From Kingella oralis (GTDB taxonomy: Bacteria > Pseudomonadota > Gammaproteobacteria > Burkholderiales > Neisseriaceae): a stretch of 64,000 bases of DNA. Under the pieces are notes generated by a model that was not told the DNA's origin, searched no databases, and saw only the letters and a program-made list of their open reading frames with translations. A program made the translations under genes and the position numbers. The stretch spans positions 1,054,001 to 1,118,000 of the forward strand of contig NZ_CP059569.1 in the NCBI RefSeq assembly GCF_014054985.1. Reading direction: 5' to 3'. Of the stretch, positions 7,911 to 16,914 are shown piece after piece. Every line of letters starts with the position of its first letter. Position 1 is the first letter of the stretch.

Positions 7911-10900
7911 CTACAACAACACCTTCTCCACGCCGCCGTTCTTCGCGGTTTCCACAAATTCGTTCAGCCAATTCTCGCCCAAAATCCGTTTCGCCATTTC
8001 AATCACGATGTAGTCCGCAGGCAGGTTGTTGTCTTCGGCGTAGCGGCTTAACCCTTGCAAACAGGCGGGGCAGGAGGTGAGCATTTTCACCGGTTCGCCT
8101 TGCGGCAGCGCGGCGAGGTTTTTCTCAATTTCCTCTTGCTTGCGGAATTTCACTTGGGTGGCGATGTCGGGGCGTTTTACGGCAAACATGCCGCTTTCGC
8201 CGCAGCAGCGGTCGCTCAACGGCACGTTTTGCCCGATGAGTTCGCTGGCGAGTTTTGCGCCGTCCATGCTTTTGATGGGCGTGTGGCAGGGGTTGTGATA
8301 CAGGTATTGCTGCCCCGACACGCCGTCTAATTTGATGTTTTTTTCCAGCAGAAATTCGTGGATGTCCACAATGCGGCAGCCTGAAAAGATGTCTTCAAAG
8401 CGGTATTCCGCCAGCGCATCATAGCAAGTGCCGCAGGATACGACTACGGTTTTGATGTCCAGATAATTCAAGGTGTTTGCCATGCGGTGAAACAGCACAC
8501 GGTTTTCGGTAACCATATCGTTGGCTTTGCCCGCGTCGCCGTGCGCGGATTGCGGATAGCCGCAGCAAAGATAACCGGGGGGCAACACGGTTTGCACGCC
8601 CGCGTGGTACAGCATGGCTTGGGTGGCCAGCCCCACTTGCGAAAACAGCCGCTCCGAGCCGCAACCAGGGAAGTAGAACACCGCTTCCGCGTCTTCGGGC
8701 AGAGCGGGGTTGCGAATGATGGGCACGGTGCTGCCGTCGCCATCCAGCCCCAGCATGGAACGCGCGGTTTTCAGCGGCACATTGCGCGGCAAGGGGCGGT
8801 TGATAAAGTGGATAACCTGTTCTTTTAACGAGGCTTTCTGCGTGGTGGCTTTGGGTGCGCGCTTTTGTTTGTTGGCGCCGATGTGGAACTGCTGTCCCAA
8901 ATCGTAGCCGATGTTTTGCGCTTTAAAGCCCGCGGTTACCACGCCCGCGCGCAATATTTTGATAACGGTCGGGTTTTTCGCGTTCAAAAACGCCATGCCC
9001 GCCGCCACAGCGGGGTTGAAATGCGTATGCCCCGTTTGGTGCAAAAAGTTGCGGATGTCCACGGTTACATCGCCAAAATCAATGTTCACAGGGCAAGGCT
9101 TCACGCAGCGATGGCACACGGTGCAGTGGTCGCCGATGTTGCCCAGCTCGTCAAAATGTTTCAGCGACACGCCGCGCCGCGTTTGCTCTTCGTATAAAAA
9201 CGCTTCGGCAAGCAGCCCCACGCCGAGGATTTTGTTGCGCGGGCTGTATAGCAAATTGGCGCGGGGAACATGGGTGCTGCACACGGGTTTGCATTTGCCA
9301 CAGCGCAGGCAGTCTTTGATGGCGTCGGTGATTTTGCCCAGATGCGACTGCTCCATAATCAGGCTTTCAAAGCCCAGCAGCTCAAAAGACGGCGTGTAGG
9401 CGTTGCGTAAATCTGCGCCGCGCATCAATTTGTGGCGATTGAAATGCCCTTTGGGGTCAATTTTGGCTTTGTAATCCCAAAAAGGTTGCATTTCGGCATC
9501 GGTCAAAAATTCCAGCTTGGTGATGCCGATGCCGTGTTCGCCCGAAATCACGCCGTTCAGACTGCGGGCAATGTCCATAATGCGGGCGACCGCCTGATGC
9601 GCGGTTTGCAGCATTTCGTAATCATCTGAATTAACAGGGATATTGGTGTGCACATTGCCGTCGCCCGCGTGCATGTGCAGCGCAACGAACACTCTGCCGC
9701 GCACAATTTGCGCGTGAATCTTGCCCAAGCCCGCCATGATTTTGGTGTCTGCCTTGCCGCTAAAAATTTCCGCCAGCGGCGTCATCACATCGGATTTGAT
9801 GGACACACGCAGCCTGAAATCGCGAAACGCGATAAAGCAGCTTTCCGACGGGTCGGCTTCGGGTGCGGCGTGGATTTGGTCGCCGTAACGCGCTTGGTAA
9901 TACGCCAGCGGCGCGTCCAAATTATCCAGCAGCCACTGCCAACGCGCTTGCACTTGGGCAACATGGGCGGCGGCATAGTTGGCGCGCTCGCCCAGCAAAT
10001 CGCTTTTGGGCAAGCCGTCAAACTGTTCAACAGGCAGGCTGCCTGAAAGGTATTGCAACAGCGCAGCGCAGAGTTTCAGCTTGTTTTTTATAGACAATTC
10101 AATGTTGATGCGCTCAATGCCGTCGGAATATTCGCCCAAGCGCTCCAACGGAATCACCACGTCTTCGTTGATTTTAAAAGCATTGGTGTGCTTGGCGATG
10201 GCGGCGGTGTGGCTGCGGTCTAGCCAAAAGGTTTTGCGCGCTTCGGGCGAAATGGCGATAAAGCCTTCGCCATCGCGCGCTTGGGCAAAGCAAACGATTT
10301 GTTCTGCGGCAGCCTGAACGGCGTTTTCATCATCGGAAACCACATCGGCAATCAACACCATCTTGGGGCGACCTTTGCCCGCGGCTTTGGTGGCATAGCC
10401 CACCGCGCGAACATAGCGCCAATCCAAATGTTCCAAGCCCGCCAGCCGAACCGTTGGGTGGTGCAGCAGGAAATCGCGAATTTCCACGATAGACGGCGTA
10501 GCATTGGCAACCGTGCCAAAAAATTCCAAGCAAACGGTGCGCGTGTGCTGCGGCATTTTGTGCAACACGAATGCCGCGCTGGTGATGATGCCGTCTGTGC
10601 CCTCTTTTTGCACCGCAGGCAAGCCGCTGAGGAATTTGTCAGTAACGTCTTTGCCCAAGCCCACTTTGCGAAAACGGCAGCCTGAAATCGCCAAACGCTC
10701 GGTGTGGGCGATGGTTTCGCCATCGTCTTGCAGCGTGTGCACGTCAAACAGCGCGGTTTCTTCGTCGTGGATTTTGCCGAAATTGTGGCACACCCGTTCA
10801 ATTTTCAGCCACTCGCCCTGCGGATTGACCATTTTCCACCAAGCCAAATTGTCCAACGTCGTGCCCCACAGCACGGCTTTTTTGCCGCCTGCGTTCATGG

Positions 10901-11735
10901 CAATATTGCCGCCGATGCACGAAGCATCCGCCGATGTGGGATCAACCGCGAACACCAAACCCGCCGCGTGCGCCGTTTCTTCCACGCGCCGCGTAACCAC
11001 GCCTGCGCCGCAGCGAATAATCGGATGCTTGCCAGCCAAGCCCGCCAGTTCCACAAACTCAACGCCTTGATGTTTATCCAATTTTTCGGTGTTGATGACG
11101 GCAGACATTGCATCCAGCGGTACTGCGCCGCCCGTGTAGCCCGTGCCGCCGCCGCGCGGGATGATGGTTAAATCCAGCTCAATCAAGGCGCGAACCAGCG
11201 GCGCAATTTCGGCTTCGCTATCAGGGTTTACCACCACAAACGGATATTCCACGCGCCAGTCGGTGGCATCGGTAACGTGCGTTACCCGCGCCAAGCCGTC
11301 AAACATAATGTTATGTTTTTTCGTGATTTTTGCTAGGCGCGACAGAATTTGCGCGCGTTTGAGCTTGGTTGCCGCAAAGCTGTTGTCAAACTGGTTCACC
11401 GCGCTTTCGGCAGCCTGAATCAGGCTTAACACGCGCTCGTTGTTATCGCGGCGTTTGTTAATTTCGCCCAAACGGTGGCGCATGGCGGCAACCAGCGCGG
11501 CTTGGCGTTTGGGGTGTTCCAACAAATCGTCCACCAAATAAGGATTACGCACCACCGCCCACATATCGCCCAACACTTCAAACAGCATCCGCGCCGAACG
11601 CCCTGTTTTGCGCTCGCCGCGCAGGGTTTCCAAAGTTTGCCAAGCGTCTGCGCCCAGCAGACGGTACACGATTTCGCGGTCGGAATAAGAGGTGTAGTTA
11701 TAGGGGATTTCGCGGATGCGCTGGGGATGGGTCAT
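7911..11735 (-). CDS. Giant FAD-linked oxidase / Fe-S oxidoreductase (DUF3683 type)
   Basis: 1274 residues; a respiratory-type 2-hydroxyacid dehydrogenase fused to its Fe-S electron carrier. Order: N-terminal DUF3683-like region (IPYNYTSYSDREIVYRLLG), FAD-binding PCMH fold (about 170-340; PRGGGTGYTGGAVP and DPTSADASCIGGNIAMNAGG), FAD oxidase C-terminal domain (HMHAGDGNVHTNIP, GEHGIGITK), two 4Fe-4S motifs (CLRCGKCKPVC near 808, CTVCHRCVKPCP near 870), then two cysteine-rich CCG domains (FPGCGSERLF...LCCGYPQSAHGDAG near 1018-1070; NPCHTPIKSMDG...RCCGESGMFA near 1145-1190). The plan is that of GlcD/LldE-type D-lactate or D-2-hydroxyglutarate dehydrogenases. The substrate cannot be told from sequence. 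Monocistronic. Confidence 0.85.
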   Translation of the reverse strand: MTHPQRIREIPYNYTSYSDREIVYRLLGADAWQTLETLRGERKTGRSARMLFEVLGDMWAVVRNPYLVDDLLEHPKRQAALVAAMRHRLGEINKRRDNNERVLSLIQAAESAVNQFDNSFAATKLKRAQILSRLAKITKKHNIMFDGLARVTHVTDATDWRVEYPFVVVNPDSEAEIAPLVRALIELDLTIIPRGGGTGYTGGAVPLDAMSAVINTEKLDKHQGVEFVELAGLAGKHPIIRCGAGVVTRRVEETAHAAGLVFAVDPTSADASCIGGNIAMNAGGKKAVLWGTTLDNLAWWKMVNPQGEWLKIERVCHNFGKIHDEETALFDVHTLQDDGETIAHTERLAISGCRFRKVGLGKDVTDKFLSGLPAVQKEGTDGIITSAAFVLHKMPQHTRTVCLEFFGTVANATPSIVEIRDFLLHHPTVRLAGLEHLDWRYVRAVGYATKAAGKGRPKMVLIADVVSDDENAVQAAAEQIVCFAQARDGEGFIAISPEARKTFWLDRSHTAAIAKHTNAFKINEDVVIPLERLGEYSDGIERINIELSIKNKLKLCAALLQYLSGSLPVEQFDGLPKSDLLGERANYAAAHVAQVQARWQWLLDNLDAPLAYYQARYGDQIHAAPEADPSESCFIAFRDFRLRVSIKSDVMTPLAEIFSGKADTKIMAGLGKIHAQIVRGRVFVALHMHAGDGNVHTNIPVNSDDYEMLQTAHQAVARIMDIARSLNGVISGEHGIGITKLEFLTDAEMQPFWDYKAKIDPKGHFNRHKLMRGADLRNAYTPSFELLGFESLIMEQSHLGKITDAIKDCLRCGKCKPVCSTHVPRANLLYSPRNKILGVGLLAEAFLYEEQTRRGVSLKHFDELGNIGDHCTVCHRCVKPCPVNIDFGDVTVDIRNFLHQTGHTHFNPAVAAGMAFLNAKNPTVIKILRAGVVTAGFKAQNIGYDLGQQFHIGANKQKRAPKATTQKASLKEQVIHFINRPLPRNVPLKTARSMLGLDGDGSTVPIIRNPALPEDAEAVFYFPGCGSERLFSQVGLATQAMLYHAGVQTVLPPGYLCCGYPQSAHGDAGKANDMVTENRVLFHRMANTLNYLDIKTVVVSCGTCYDALAEYRFEDIFSGCRIVDIHEFLLEKNIKLDGVSGQQYLYHNPCHTPIKSMDGAKLASELIGQNVPLSDRCCGESGMFAVKRPDIATQVKFRKQEEIEKNLAALPQGEPVKMLTSCPACLQGLSRYAEDNNLPADYIVIEMAKRILGENWLNEFVETAKNGGVEKVLL

Positions 11736-12112
11736 GAGTGTGTTCCTTGTGGGTTGTGCTTTGGTGATGCGGATTGGGGTTGGTATCCGCTTTTTTTGTT
11801 TGTGGTGGCTTTTTCAGGCTACCTTTGGGGTGTGTGCGGGATAAGCGTTATCGTTTGCGATGCGTTAAAGGCAGCCTGAAAACACCATACGCCATCGTCT
11901 GCATATCGTTTCAGCCTTTTCAGGCTGCCTCTGGCAAAACGAAGCCGCATTTTAACGTAAATATTCGTTAAAGGCAGCCTGAAATCGCCCTCTGCTTTTT
12001 GTTGTTTTTTAATCCGTTTTCTTGCCAAAATTTGGCGTAATTTAACGATTTTGAAACGAAATTTACGCGGCTGGGCTACAATGTCGCTTTTTCAAATTTC
12101 AGGGAAAGACAA

Positions 12113-13597
12113 ATGCAAAAACGAATTTTATTGGCGGTTACGGGCGGCATCGCGGCATATAAATCTTGCGAATTGGTGCGTTTGTTGAAAAAAGAAGGGC
12201 ACGAAGTAAACGTGGCTTTATCCAAAGCGGCGAGTGAATTTGTGTCGGCGCAAACGTTTGAAGCGCTAAGCGGCAATCCTGTTTTAACGGAAAACAGCGG
12301 CAGCATGGCGCATATCAATGCCACGCGCGCGGCAGATTTGATGCTGATTGCGCCCGCTTCGGCAAACACCATCGCCAAATTGGCGCATGGCTTTGCCGAT
12401 AATTTGATTACCGAAATGGCTTCGGCGCGCAAATGCGCTTTGGTGATTGCGCCTGCGATGAATGTGGAAATGTGGCAAAAGCCCGCCAACCTGCGCAATA
12501 TCCAGCAGTTGCACAAAGACGGCATCCGCGTGTTGATGCCCGCTTCGGGCGAGCAAGCCTGCGGCGAAGTGGGCGTGGGGCGCATGGTTGAGCCCGCGGA
12601 TATTGTGGAAGTGTTGCCCGATGTGTGGACACCGAAGCCCTTGCGCGGAAAACGCGTGTTAATCAGCGCGGGCGCGACTTACGAAGCGATTGACCCCGTG
12701 CGCGGGATTACCAATATTTCCAGCGGGCAAATGGGTGTGGCAATTGCGCGCGCTTGCCGCCGTGCGGGCGCGAAAGTGAGCCTTGTGCACGGCAAAATGA
12801 CGGCGGAAATCCCGTTTGGCATGGCACACACCGAATACGCAGAAAGCGCGATGGATATGCGCGATGCGATTTTCAAGCAATTAGACGCGGGGCAGGATGT
12901 GTTTATTTCGGTGGCGGCGGTGGCGGATTATCGCGTGAAAAACCGCAGCATAGAGAAGCTGAAAAAAGGCGCATACGGCATGATGCCGGTGGTGAAATTT
13001 ATTGAAAATCCTGATATTTTGCAGGAAGTGGCTTCGTTTGCCTCTGCGCCGTTTTGCGTGGGCTTTGCGGCGGAAAGCGAAAACGTGTTAGCCAACGCAC
13101 GCGAAAAACGCCTGAAAAAAGGCGTGCCAATGATGATTGCCAACGATATTGCCGATGCCATGGGCAAAGACACCACCAAAATCACCATTATTGACGATGA
13201 AAAAGAAACCGCGTTGCCCGAAATGAGCAAAGACAAAGCTGCGCAAATGCTGGTGGCGCGGCTGGCGGCGGCATTGCAAACAGCAACGCTGAAAAAAGCC
13301 GCTGCGCCTGCTTCACCCGTGGCGGCAACGGCAACAACGGCTACGGCAGCGGCACACGCGCCCGCTTATGCCCACGCGCAAACTGCGACTGCACCCCACG
13401 CGGCAGCAACGCCCGCAGCAGCTCATCAGCCTGCCCACGAGCCTACGCATGAATCGGCGCACGATTCTATTATCACCGTGCAAGATGATGACGAGCCTGC
13501 GCCAGCCGCCGCGCCCATGCACAAGCCCGAGGAAAAGAAAATCATCCCCGCAGCGGTGTATGAAGATGAGGATGATGGCGTGATTATTATTGAATAA
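12113..13597 (+). CDS. coaBC: Bifunctional phosphopantothenoylcysteine decarboxylase / phosphopantothenate-cysteine ligase with an unusual C-terminal tail
   Basis: Two consecutive steps of coenzyme A synthesis. CoaC domain about 1-185: flavin-binding GGIAAYKSCELVR, the active-site His region (MAHINATRAADLMLIAPASANT), PAMNVEMW and the catalytic Cys in PASGEQACGEVGVGRM. CoaB domain about 190-395: ISAGATYEAIDPVRGITNISSGQMG, then NPDILQEVA and GFAAESEN. Catalytic residues are intact. The protein is 494 residues against about 400 for the family. The extra 95 residues are Ala/His/Pro/Thr-rich low complexity ending in an acidic stretch (YEDEDDGVIIIE). The tail is in frame with the same codon use, so it is translated unless processed. 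Confidence 0.94.
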   Translation: MQKRILLAVTGGIAAYKSCELVRLLKKEGHEVNVALSKAASEFVSAQTFEALSGNPVLTENSGSMAHINATRAADLMLIAPASANTIAKLAHGFADNLITEMASARKCALVIAPAMNVEMWQKPANLRNIQQLHKDGIRVLMPASGEQACGEVGVGRMVEPADIVEVLPDVWTPKPLRGKRVLISAGATYEAIDPVRGITNISSGQMGVAIARACRRAGAKVSLVHGKMTAEIPFGMAHTEYAESAMDMRDAIFKQLDAGQDVFISVAAVADYRVKNRSIEKLKKGAYGMMPVVKFIENPDILQEVASFASAPFCVGFAAESENVLANAREKRLKKGVPMMIANDIADAMGKDTTKITIIDDEKETALPEMSKDKAAQMLVARLAAALQTATLKKAAAPASPVAATATTATAAAHAPAYAHAQTATAPHAAATPAAAHQPAHEPTHESAHDSIITVQDDDEPAPAAAPMHKPEEKKIIPAAVYEDEDDGVIIIE

Positions 13598-13904
13598 GCG
13601 CTAGACGATAGAGGCAGCCTGAAACAGTAGGAATACGGTTTCAGGCTGCCTTTAAGCATGGGCTAATCTTTTGCCTGCGCAGGCGTTTCGCCGCCTACCA
13701 CGAGCAGGGGCTAGCCCCTGCACCCCACGCGCAAACCGTTTTCAGGCTGCCTAACCATTGCGCCCGCGTCCATAGGGTGGGCAACGAGTTGCTCGCCCTA
13801 CCTGCTGATTGCCCAAACTAAAGGCAGCCTGAAAACGAGCGAGGCGCATTTCAGCGAAGCTAAAACAGTTTTCAGGCTGACTCTACATCCGCTGCCAACA
13901 GCGG
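13598..13904. other. Repeat-filled gap between coaBC and ppiB
   Basis: No gene. Contains the coaBC terminator (13612-13653), a short repeat CGCAGGCGTTTCGCCGCCTACC near 13678 also present near 7215, a GGGTGGGCAAC...GTTGCTCGCCC palindrome (about 13774-13800) and several single DUS. Confidence 0.6.
13612..13653. terminator. DUS inverted-pair terminator of coaBC
   Basis: AGGCAGCCTGAAAC...GTTTCAGGCTGCCT with about a 14-nt loop and a T run after it. Confidence 0.6.
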
Positions 13905-14414
13905 CTACACAATCTCCGCCTTCTCAATCACCACCGCTTCCACAGGCACATCGTCGTGATAGCCCTTGCGCGTGGTAGCAACCTTTTCAATCGCATCCAC
14001 CACATCTTGCCCGTCCACCACCTTGCCAAACACGGCGTAGCCCCATTCTTGCACCACGTTGCGCCCGTGCAGCTCTTTGGCGCGGTGGTTCAAGAAATGG
14101 TTGTCTTTGGTGTTGATGAAAAATTGTGCGCTGGCGGAATGCGGCTCGGAAGTGCGCGCCATAGCGATGGTGTATTTGTCGTTAGACAAGCCGTTGTGCG
14201 CTTCGTTTTCAATCGCGGCGCGGGTAGCTTTTTCGTTCATATCGGCTGTCATGCCGCCGCCTTGAATCATAAAACCGTTGATTACGCGGTGAAAAATCAC
14301 GCCGTTATAAAAGCCGTCTTTCACATATTGCTCAAAATTGGCAGCGGTGATGGGCGCTTTTTCGTGGTCTAGCTCAATGCTGATTACGCCGAGATTGGTG
14401 TGTAGTTTAATCAT
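13905..14414 (-). CDS. ppiB: Cytoplasmic cyclophilin-type peptidyl-prolyl isomerase
   Basis: 169 residues, the E. coli PpiB size, no signal peptide. Core motifs: FYNGVIFHRVINGFMIQGGG (catalytic Arg in FHRV), AMARTSEPHSASAQFFIN and YAVFGKVVDGQDVVD. Catalyses cis-trans isomerisation of Xaa-Pro bonds during folding. Lies downstream of a periplasmic paralogue in the same orientation, separated by a DUS hairpin at 14445-14477, so the two are probably separate transcripts. Confidence 0.93.
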   Translation of the reverse strand: MIKLHTNLGVISIELDHEKAPITAANFEQYVKDGFYNGVIFHRVINGFMIQGGGMTADMNEKATRAAIENEAHNGLSNDKYTIAMARTSEPHSASAQFFINTKDNHFLNHRAKELHGRNVVQEWGYAVFGKVVDGQDVVDAIEKVATTRKGYHDDVPVEAVVIEKAEIV

Positions 14415-14444
14415 GGTGTTTGTCCTTAAAGTGAGTGGGAGAAG

Positions 14445-14477
14445 AGGCAGCCTGAAACCCTTTTTCAGGCTGCCTTT
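14445..14477. terminator. DUS inverted pair between the two cyclophilin genes
   Basis: Tight hairpin AGGCAGCCTGAAA / TTTCAGGCTGCCT with a loop of about 6 nt, 4 bases after the ppiA stop. Confidence 0.6.
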
Positions 14478-14480
14478 GGG

Positions 14481-15047
14481 TTATTTAACAATGCGAACCT
14501 TTTTAATTTCAATCGTTTGCACGGGCACATCGCCATGCCCCATTTTGTAGCCCGTGCGCGTTTTGGCGATTTTATTGACCACATCCATGCCCTTGCTTAC
14601 CTTGCCAAACACGGCGTAGCCATAGCCTTGCGCGGTGGGCGCGGTGTAATTGAGCGGCGTGTTGTCGGCAACGTTGATGAAAAACTGGCTGGTAGCGGAA
14701 TGCGGAGCGGCGGTGCGCGCCATGGCGATTGTGCCGACTGTGTTTTTCAAGCCGTTGGCGGCTTCGTTGGCAATCGGCGCATCGGTGGATTTTTGCAACA
14801 TATCGGGCGTGAAGCCGCCGCCTTGAATCATAAAGCCGTCGATCACGCGGTGGAAAATCGTGCCGTTGTAAAAGCCTTTGTTGGCATAGTTCACAAAATT
14901 AGCCACGGTTTTGGGGGCTTTTTGCTCGTCTAGGCTCAATTCAATATTACCCAGATTGGTTTCAATCACGGCGCGGGTTTCGGCTTGGGCGGCGAAACTG
15001 GCTGCGCCCATCAGCGCGGATAACAAGATTTTGGAAGCGATGTTCAC
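14481..15047 (-). CDS. ppiA: Periplasmic cyclophilin-type peptidyl-prolyl isomerase
   Basis: GTG start at 15047 chosen because it follows a clear ribosome site (AAGGAAA, 5 nt) and yields a clean signal peptide: NIASKILLSALMGAASFAAQAE with cleavage after AQA. A longer frame to 15170 would bury the signal behind a charged extension. 188 residues. Cyclophilin motifs: FYNGTIFHRVIDGFMIQGGG, AMARTAAPHSATSQFFIN, YAVFGKVSKGMDVVNKI. Assists folding of exported proteins. Likely a tandem duplicate of, or ancient partner to, ppiB next door. Confidence 0.9.
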   Translation of the reverse strand: MNIASKILLSALMGAASFAAQAETRAVIETNLGNIELSLDEQKAPKTVANFVNYANKGFYNGTIFHRVIDGFMIQGGGFTPDMLQKSTDAPIANEAANGLKNTVGTIAMARTAAPHSATSQFFINVADNTPLNYTAPTAQGYGYAVFGKVSKGMDVVNKIAKTRTGYKMGHGDVPVQTIEIKKVRIVK

Positions 15048-15171
15048 GGGATTTCCTTGTGTTTTGAAAAACGCGCATTTTATGTGAGATGCCCGATGCG
15101 GACAATTTCTAAATTTACATTTCGCCCGCGCTTTGAATAAAAACAGACAAAGTTTAGCAAATATTGACATC

Positions 15172-15200
15172 TAGACGTTTTTTGTAAACTCCGCTATATT
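15172..15200 (+). promoter_or_regulatory. Promoter of the MHS-transporter leader
   Basis: TAGACG (-35, 4 of 6 matches) and TATATT (-10) separated by 17 nt. The predicted transcription start, about 15206, coincides with the first base of the structured leader. A TTGACA at 15164 is spaced badly for either -10 choice. Confidence 0.45.
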
Positions 15201-15205
15201 CGCGC

Positions 15206-15258
15206 CTTCGGTTGGTAACAGCAAGGCGTGGCGCACTCCCAGCCAGCCTTAACCGAAG
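15206..15258 (+). ncRNA. Structured 5' leader, riboswitch candidate
   Basis: Outer stem of 8 perfect pairs (CTTCGGTT 15206-15213 with AACCGAAG 15251-15258). Inside, a 9-nt bulge on the 5' side only (15214-15222), a 5-bp stem (AAGGC/GCCTT), a bulged G and a 4-bp stem (TGGC/GCCA) closed by a 9-nt loop. It lies 58 nt before the transporter ATG. I do not recognise the class; it may be a metabolite sensor, a protein-binding site or chance structure. Confidence 0.4.
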
Positions 15259-15316
15259 ATACGCTTCTCAAAAGGAATCGCTGCTGCCTGAAACCTATAA
15301 TTTTAAGGATAAAAAA

Positions 15317-16651
15317 ATGACTGCCACACAAACGCAGGCGCAGTTGCGCAATAACCCCTATAAAGTTGCCATCGCTTCTATGGTGGGCACGGCAATTGAA
15401 TTTTACGATTACTACATCTACGCGGCGGCCGCCGTGCTGGTGTTCAACACCCAATTTTTTGACAAATCCGACCACAACGTCGCCATCTTGCTGTCGCTTT
15501 CTACTTTGGCGTTGGCGTTTTTTGCCCGTCCGATTGGCTCGGCGCTGTTCGGGCATTTTGGCGACAAGATTGGGCGCAAAAAAACGCTGGTCGCTTCGCT
15601 GCTCACCATGGGTTTGTCTACCGTGTGCATCGGTTTGCTGCCCACTTATGACCAAATCGGCTTTTGGGCGCCGCTTTTATTGTGTGTTTGCCGCATCGGG
15701 CAAGGTTTGGGCTTGGGCGGCGAATGGGGCGGCGCGGCTTTGGTTGCCACCGAAAACGCGCCCGAAGGCAAACGCGCATGGTTCGGCACGTTCCCGCAGC
15801 TGGGCGCGCCAATTGGCTTGTTTATGGCAAACGGCACGTTCTTCACCATCAGCGCGCTGGTGGGGCATGACGAATTGGTGCAATGGGGCTGGCGCATTCC
15901 GTTCGTGTTGTCGTTTGTGCTGGTGATTGTGGGCTTGTGGATGCGGATGACCTTGCATGAAAGCCATGTTTACCGCGAAGCGGAAGCCAAAGGCAAAACG
16001 CAAAACGCGCCGGTGAAAGAAGTGATTACCAAACACTGGAAACCGATTTTGCAAGGCACGTTCATTATGACGGCGACTTATGTGCTGTTTTATGTGATGA
16101 CTGCGTTTGTGCAGGTGTATTCCAAAACCAAGGTGGGCGTTTCCGAATGGGGGCATCCGACCGGCTTGGGCATCCCCGCCAACACGTTCACCGGCTTCCT
16201 GCTGATTGCGGCGGTGGTGTTTGGCATTTCCATCAGCCTGTCGGGCATCCATGCCGACAAAATCGGCCGCCGCCGTTATCTGCTGCTGGTTACAGCTGCC
16301 ATTTTGGTGTTTGGCTTGTGCATGCCGCTGTTTTTGACCAACGGTACGCCGATGTCGGTGCTGGCGTTTTTGCTGATTGGCATGGTGTTGATGGGCATGA
16401 CGTTTGGTCCTATGGCGGCGCTGCTGCCCGAATTGTTCCCCACCGAAGTGCGCTATTCAGGCGCGTCGCTGGCATATAACTTGGCGGCGATTGTGGGCGC
16501 ATCCATTGCTACGATGGTGGCGATTGAGCTGAACCTGCACTACGGCATTTTTGGCGTGGGCGCGTATTTGGCGGTGAACTGCGTGATGACGCTGATTGCG
16601 CTGTGGACAACGCATGAGACCAAGGATGTGGATTTGACGATGACGAAGTAG
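15317..16651 (+). CDS. MFS transporter, metabolite:H+ symporter (MHS) family, YhjE/ShiA-like
   Basis: 444 residues with 12 predicted membrane segments. The ATG at 15317 sits behind AAGGAT (7 nt) and starts MTATQTQAQLRNNPYKVAIASMVGTAIEFYDYYIYAAAA, the family hallmark; an upstream TTG at 15212 would translate the structured leader and is rejected. MFS signatures: GHFGDKIGRKKTL after TM2 and RIGQGLGLGGEWGGAALVATENAP in TM4, with DKIGRRRYLL in the second half. The family imports carboxylates, shikimate, betaine or similar with protons; the substrate is not determined. Divergent from ppiA. Confidence 0.88.
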   Translation: MTATQTQAQLRNNPYKVAIASMVGTAIEFYDYYIYAAAAVLVFNTQFFDKSDHNVAILLSLSTLALAFFARPIGSALFGHFGDKIGRKKTLVASLLTMGLSTVCIGLLPTYDQIGFWAPLLLCVCRIGQGLGLGGEWGGAALVATENAPEGKRAWFGTFPQLGAPIGLFMANGTFFTISALVGHDELVQWGWRIPFVLSFVLVIVGLWMRMTLHESHVYREAEAKGKTQNAPVKEVITKHWKPILQGTFIMTATYVLFYVMTAFVQVYSKTKVGVSEWGHPTGLGIPANTFTGFLLIAAVVFGISISLSGIHADKIGRRRYLLLVTAAILVFGLCMPLFLTNGTPMSVLAFLLIGMVLMGMTFGPMAALLPELFPTEVRYSGASLAYNLAAIVGASIATMVAIELNLHYGIFGVGAYLAVNCVMTLIALWTTHETKDVDLTMTK

Positions 16652-16669
16652 TCGCGTTAGCAACGATAA

Positions 16670-16713
16670 AAGGCAGCCTGAAAACGATGTGATGTTGTTT
16701 TCAGGCTGCTTTT
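16670..16713. terminator. DUS inverted-pair terminator of the MHS transporter
   Basis: AAGGCAGCCTGAAAAC pairs with GTTTTCAGGCTGCTTTTTT, ending in a T run, about 20 bases past the stop. Confidence 0.6.
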
Positions 16714-16914
16714 TTGTGTTTTGGGGATGGATTTTTTGGGGGGCAGGCTGCCTTACGCCGTAGCGCGTTGGTGGGCATTGCTGGCGCAGTAAGGCAATCC
16801 AACAGCGCACGCAATAAGGGCAGCCTGAAAATGGAGTTCTCTTAAACCGTTTTCAGGCTGCAGTTGTGTTTAGCTGCCGATGTAAACAACGCTTTTCAGG
16901 CTGCATCTGAATCG

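Noticed and set aside
15164..15190. TTGACA with TAAACT as the MHS-transporter promoter
   Set aside because: Spacer of 15 nt is too short; TAGACG-N17-TATATT is better and places +1 at the hairpin.
15212..15316. N-terminal extension of the MHS transporter from TTG 15212
   Set aside because: It would translate the hairpin leader, lacks a ribosome site and adds an Arg-rich stretch absent from the family; the ATG at 15317 has a good site.
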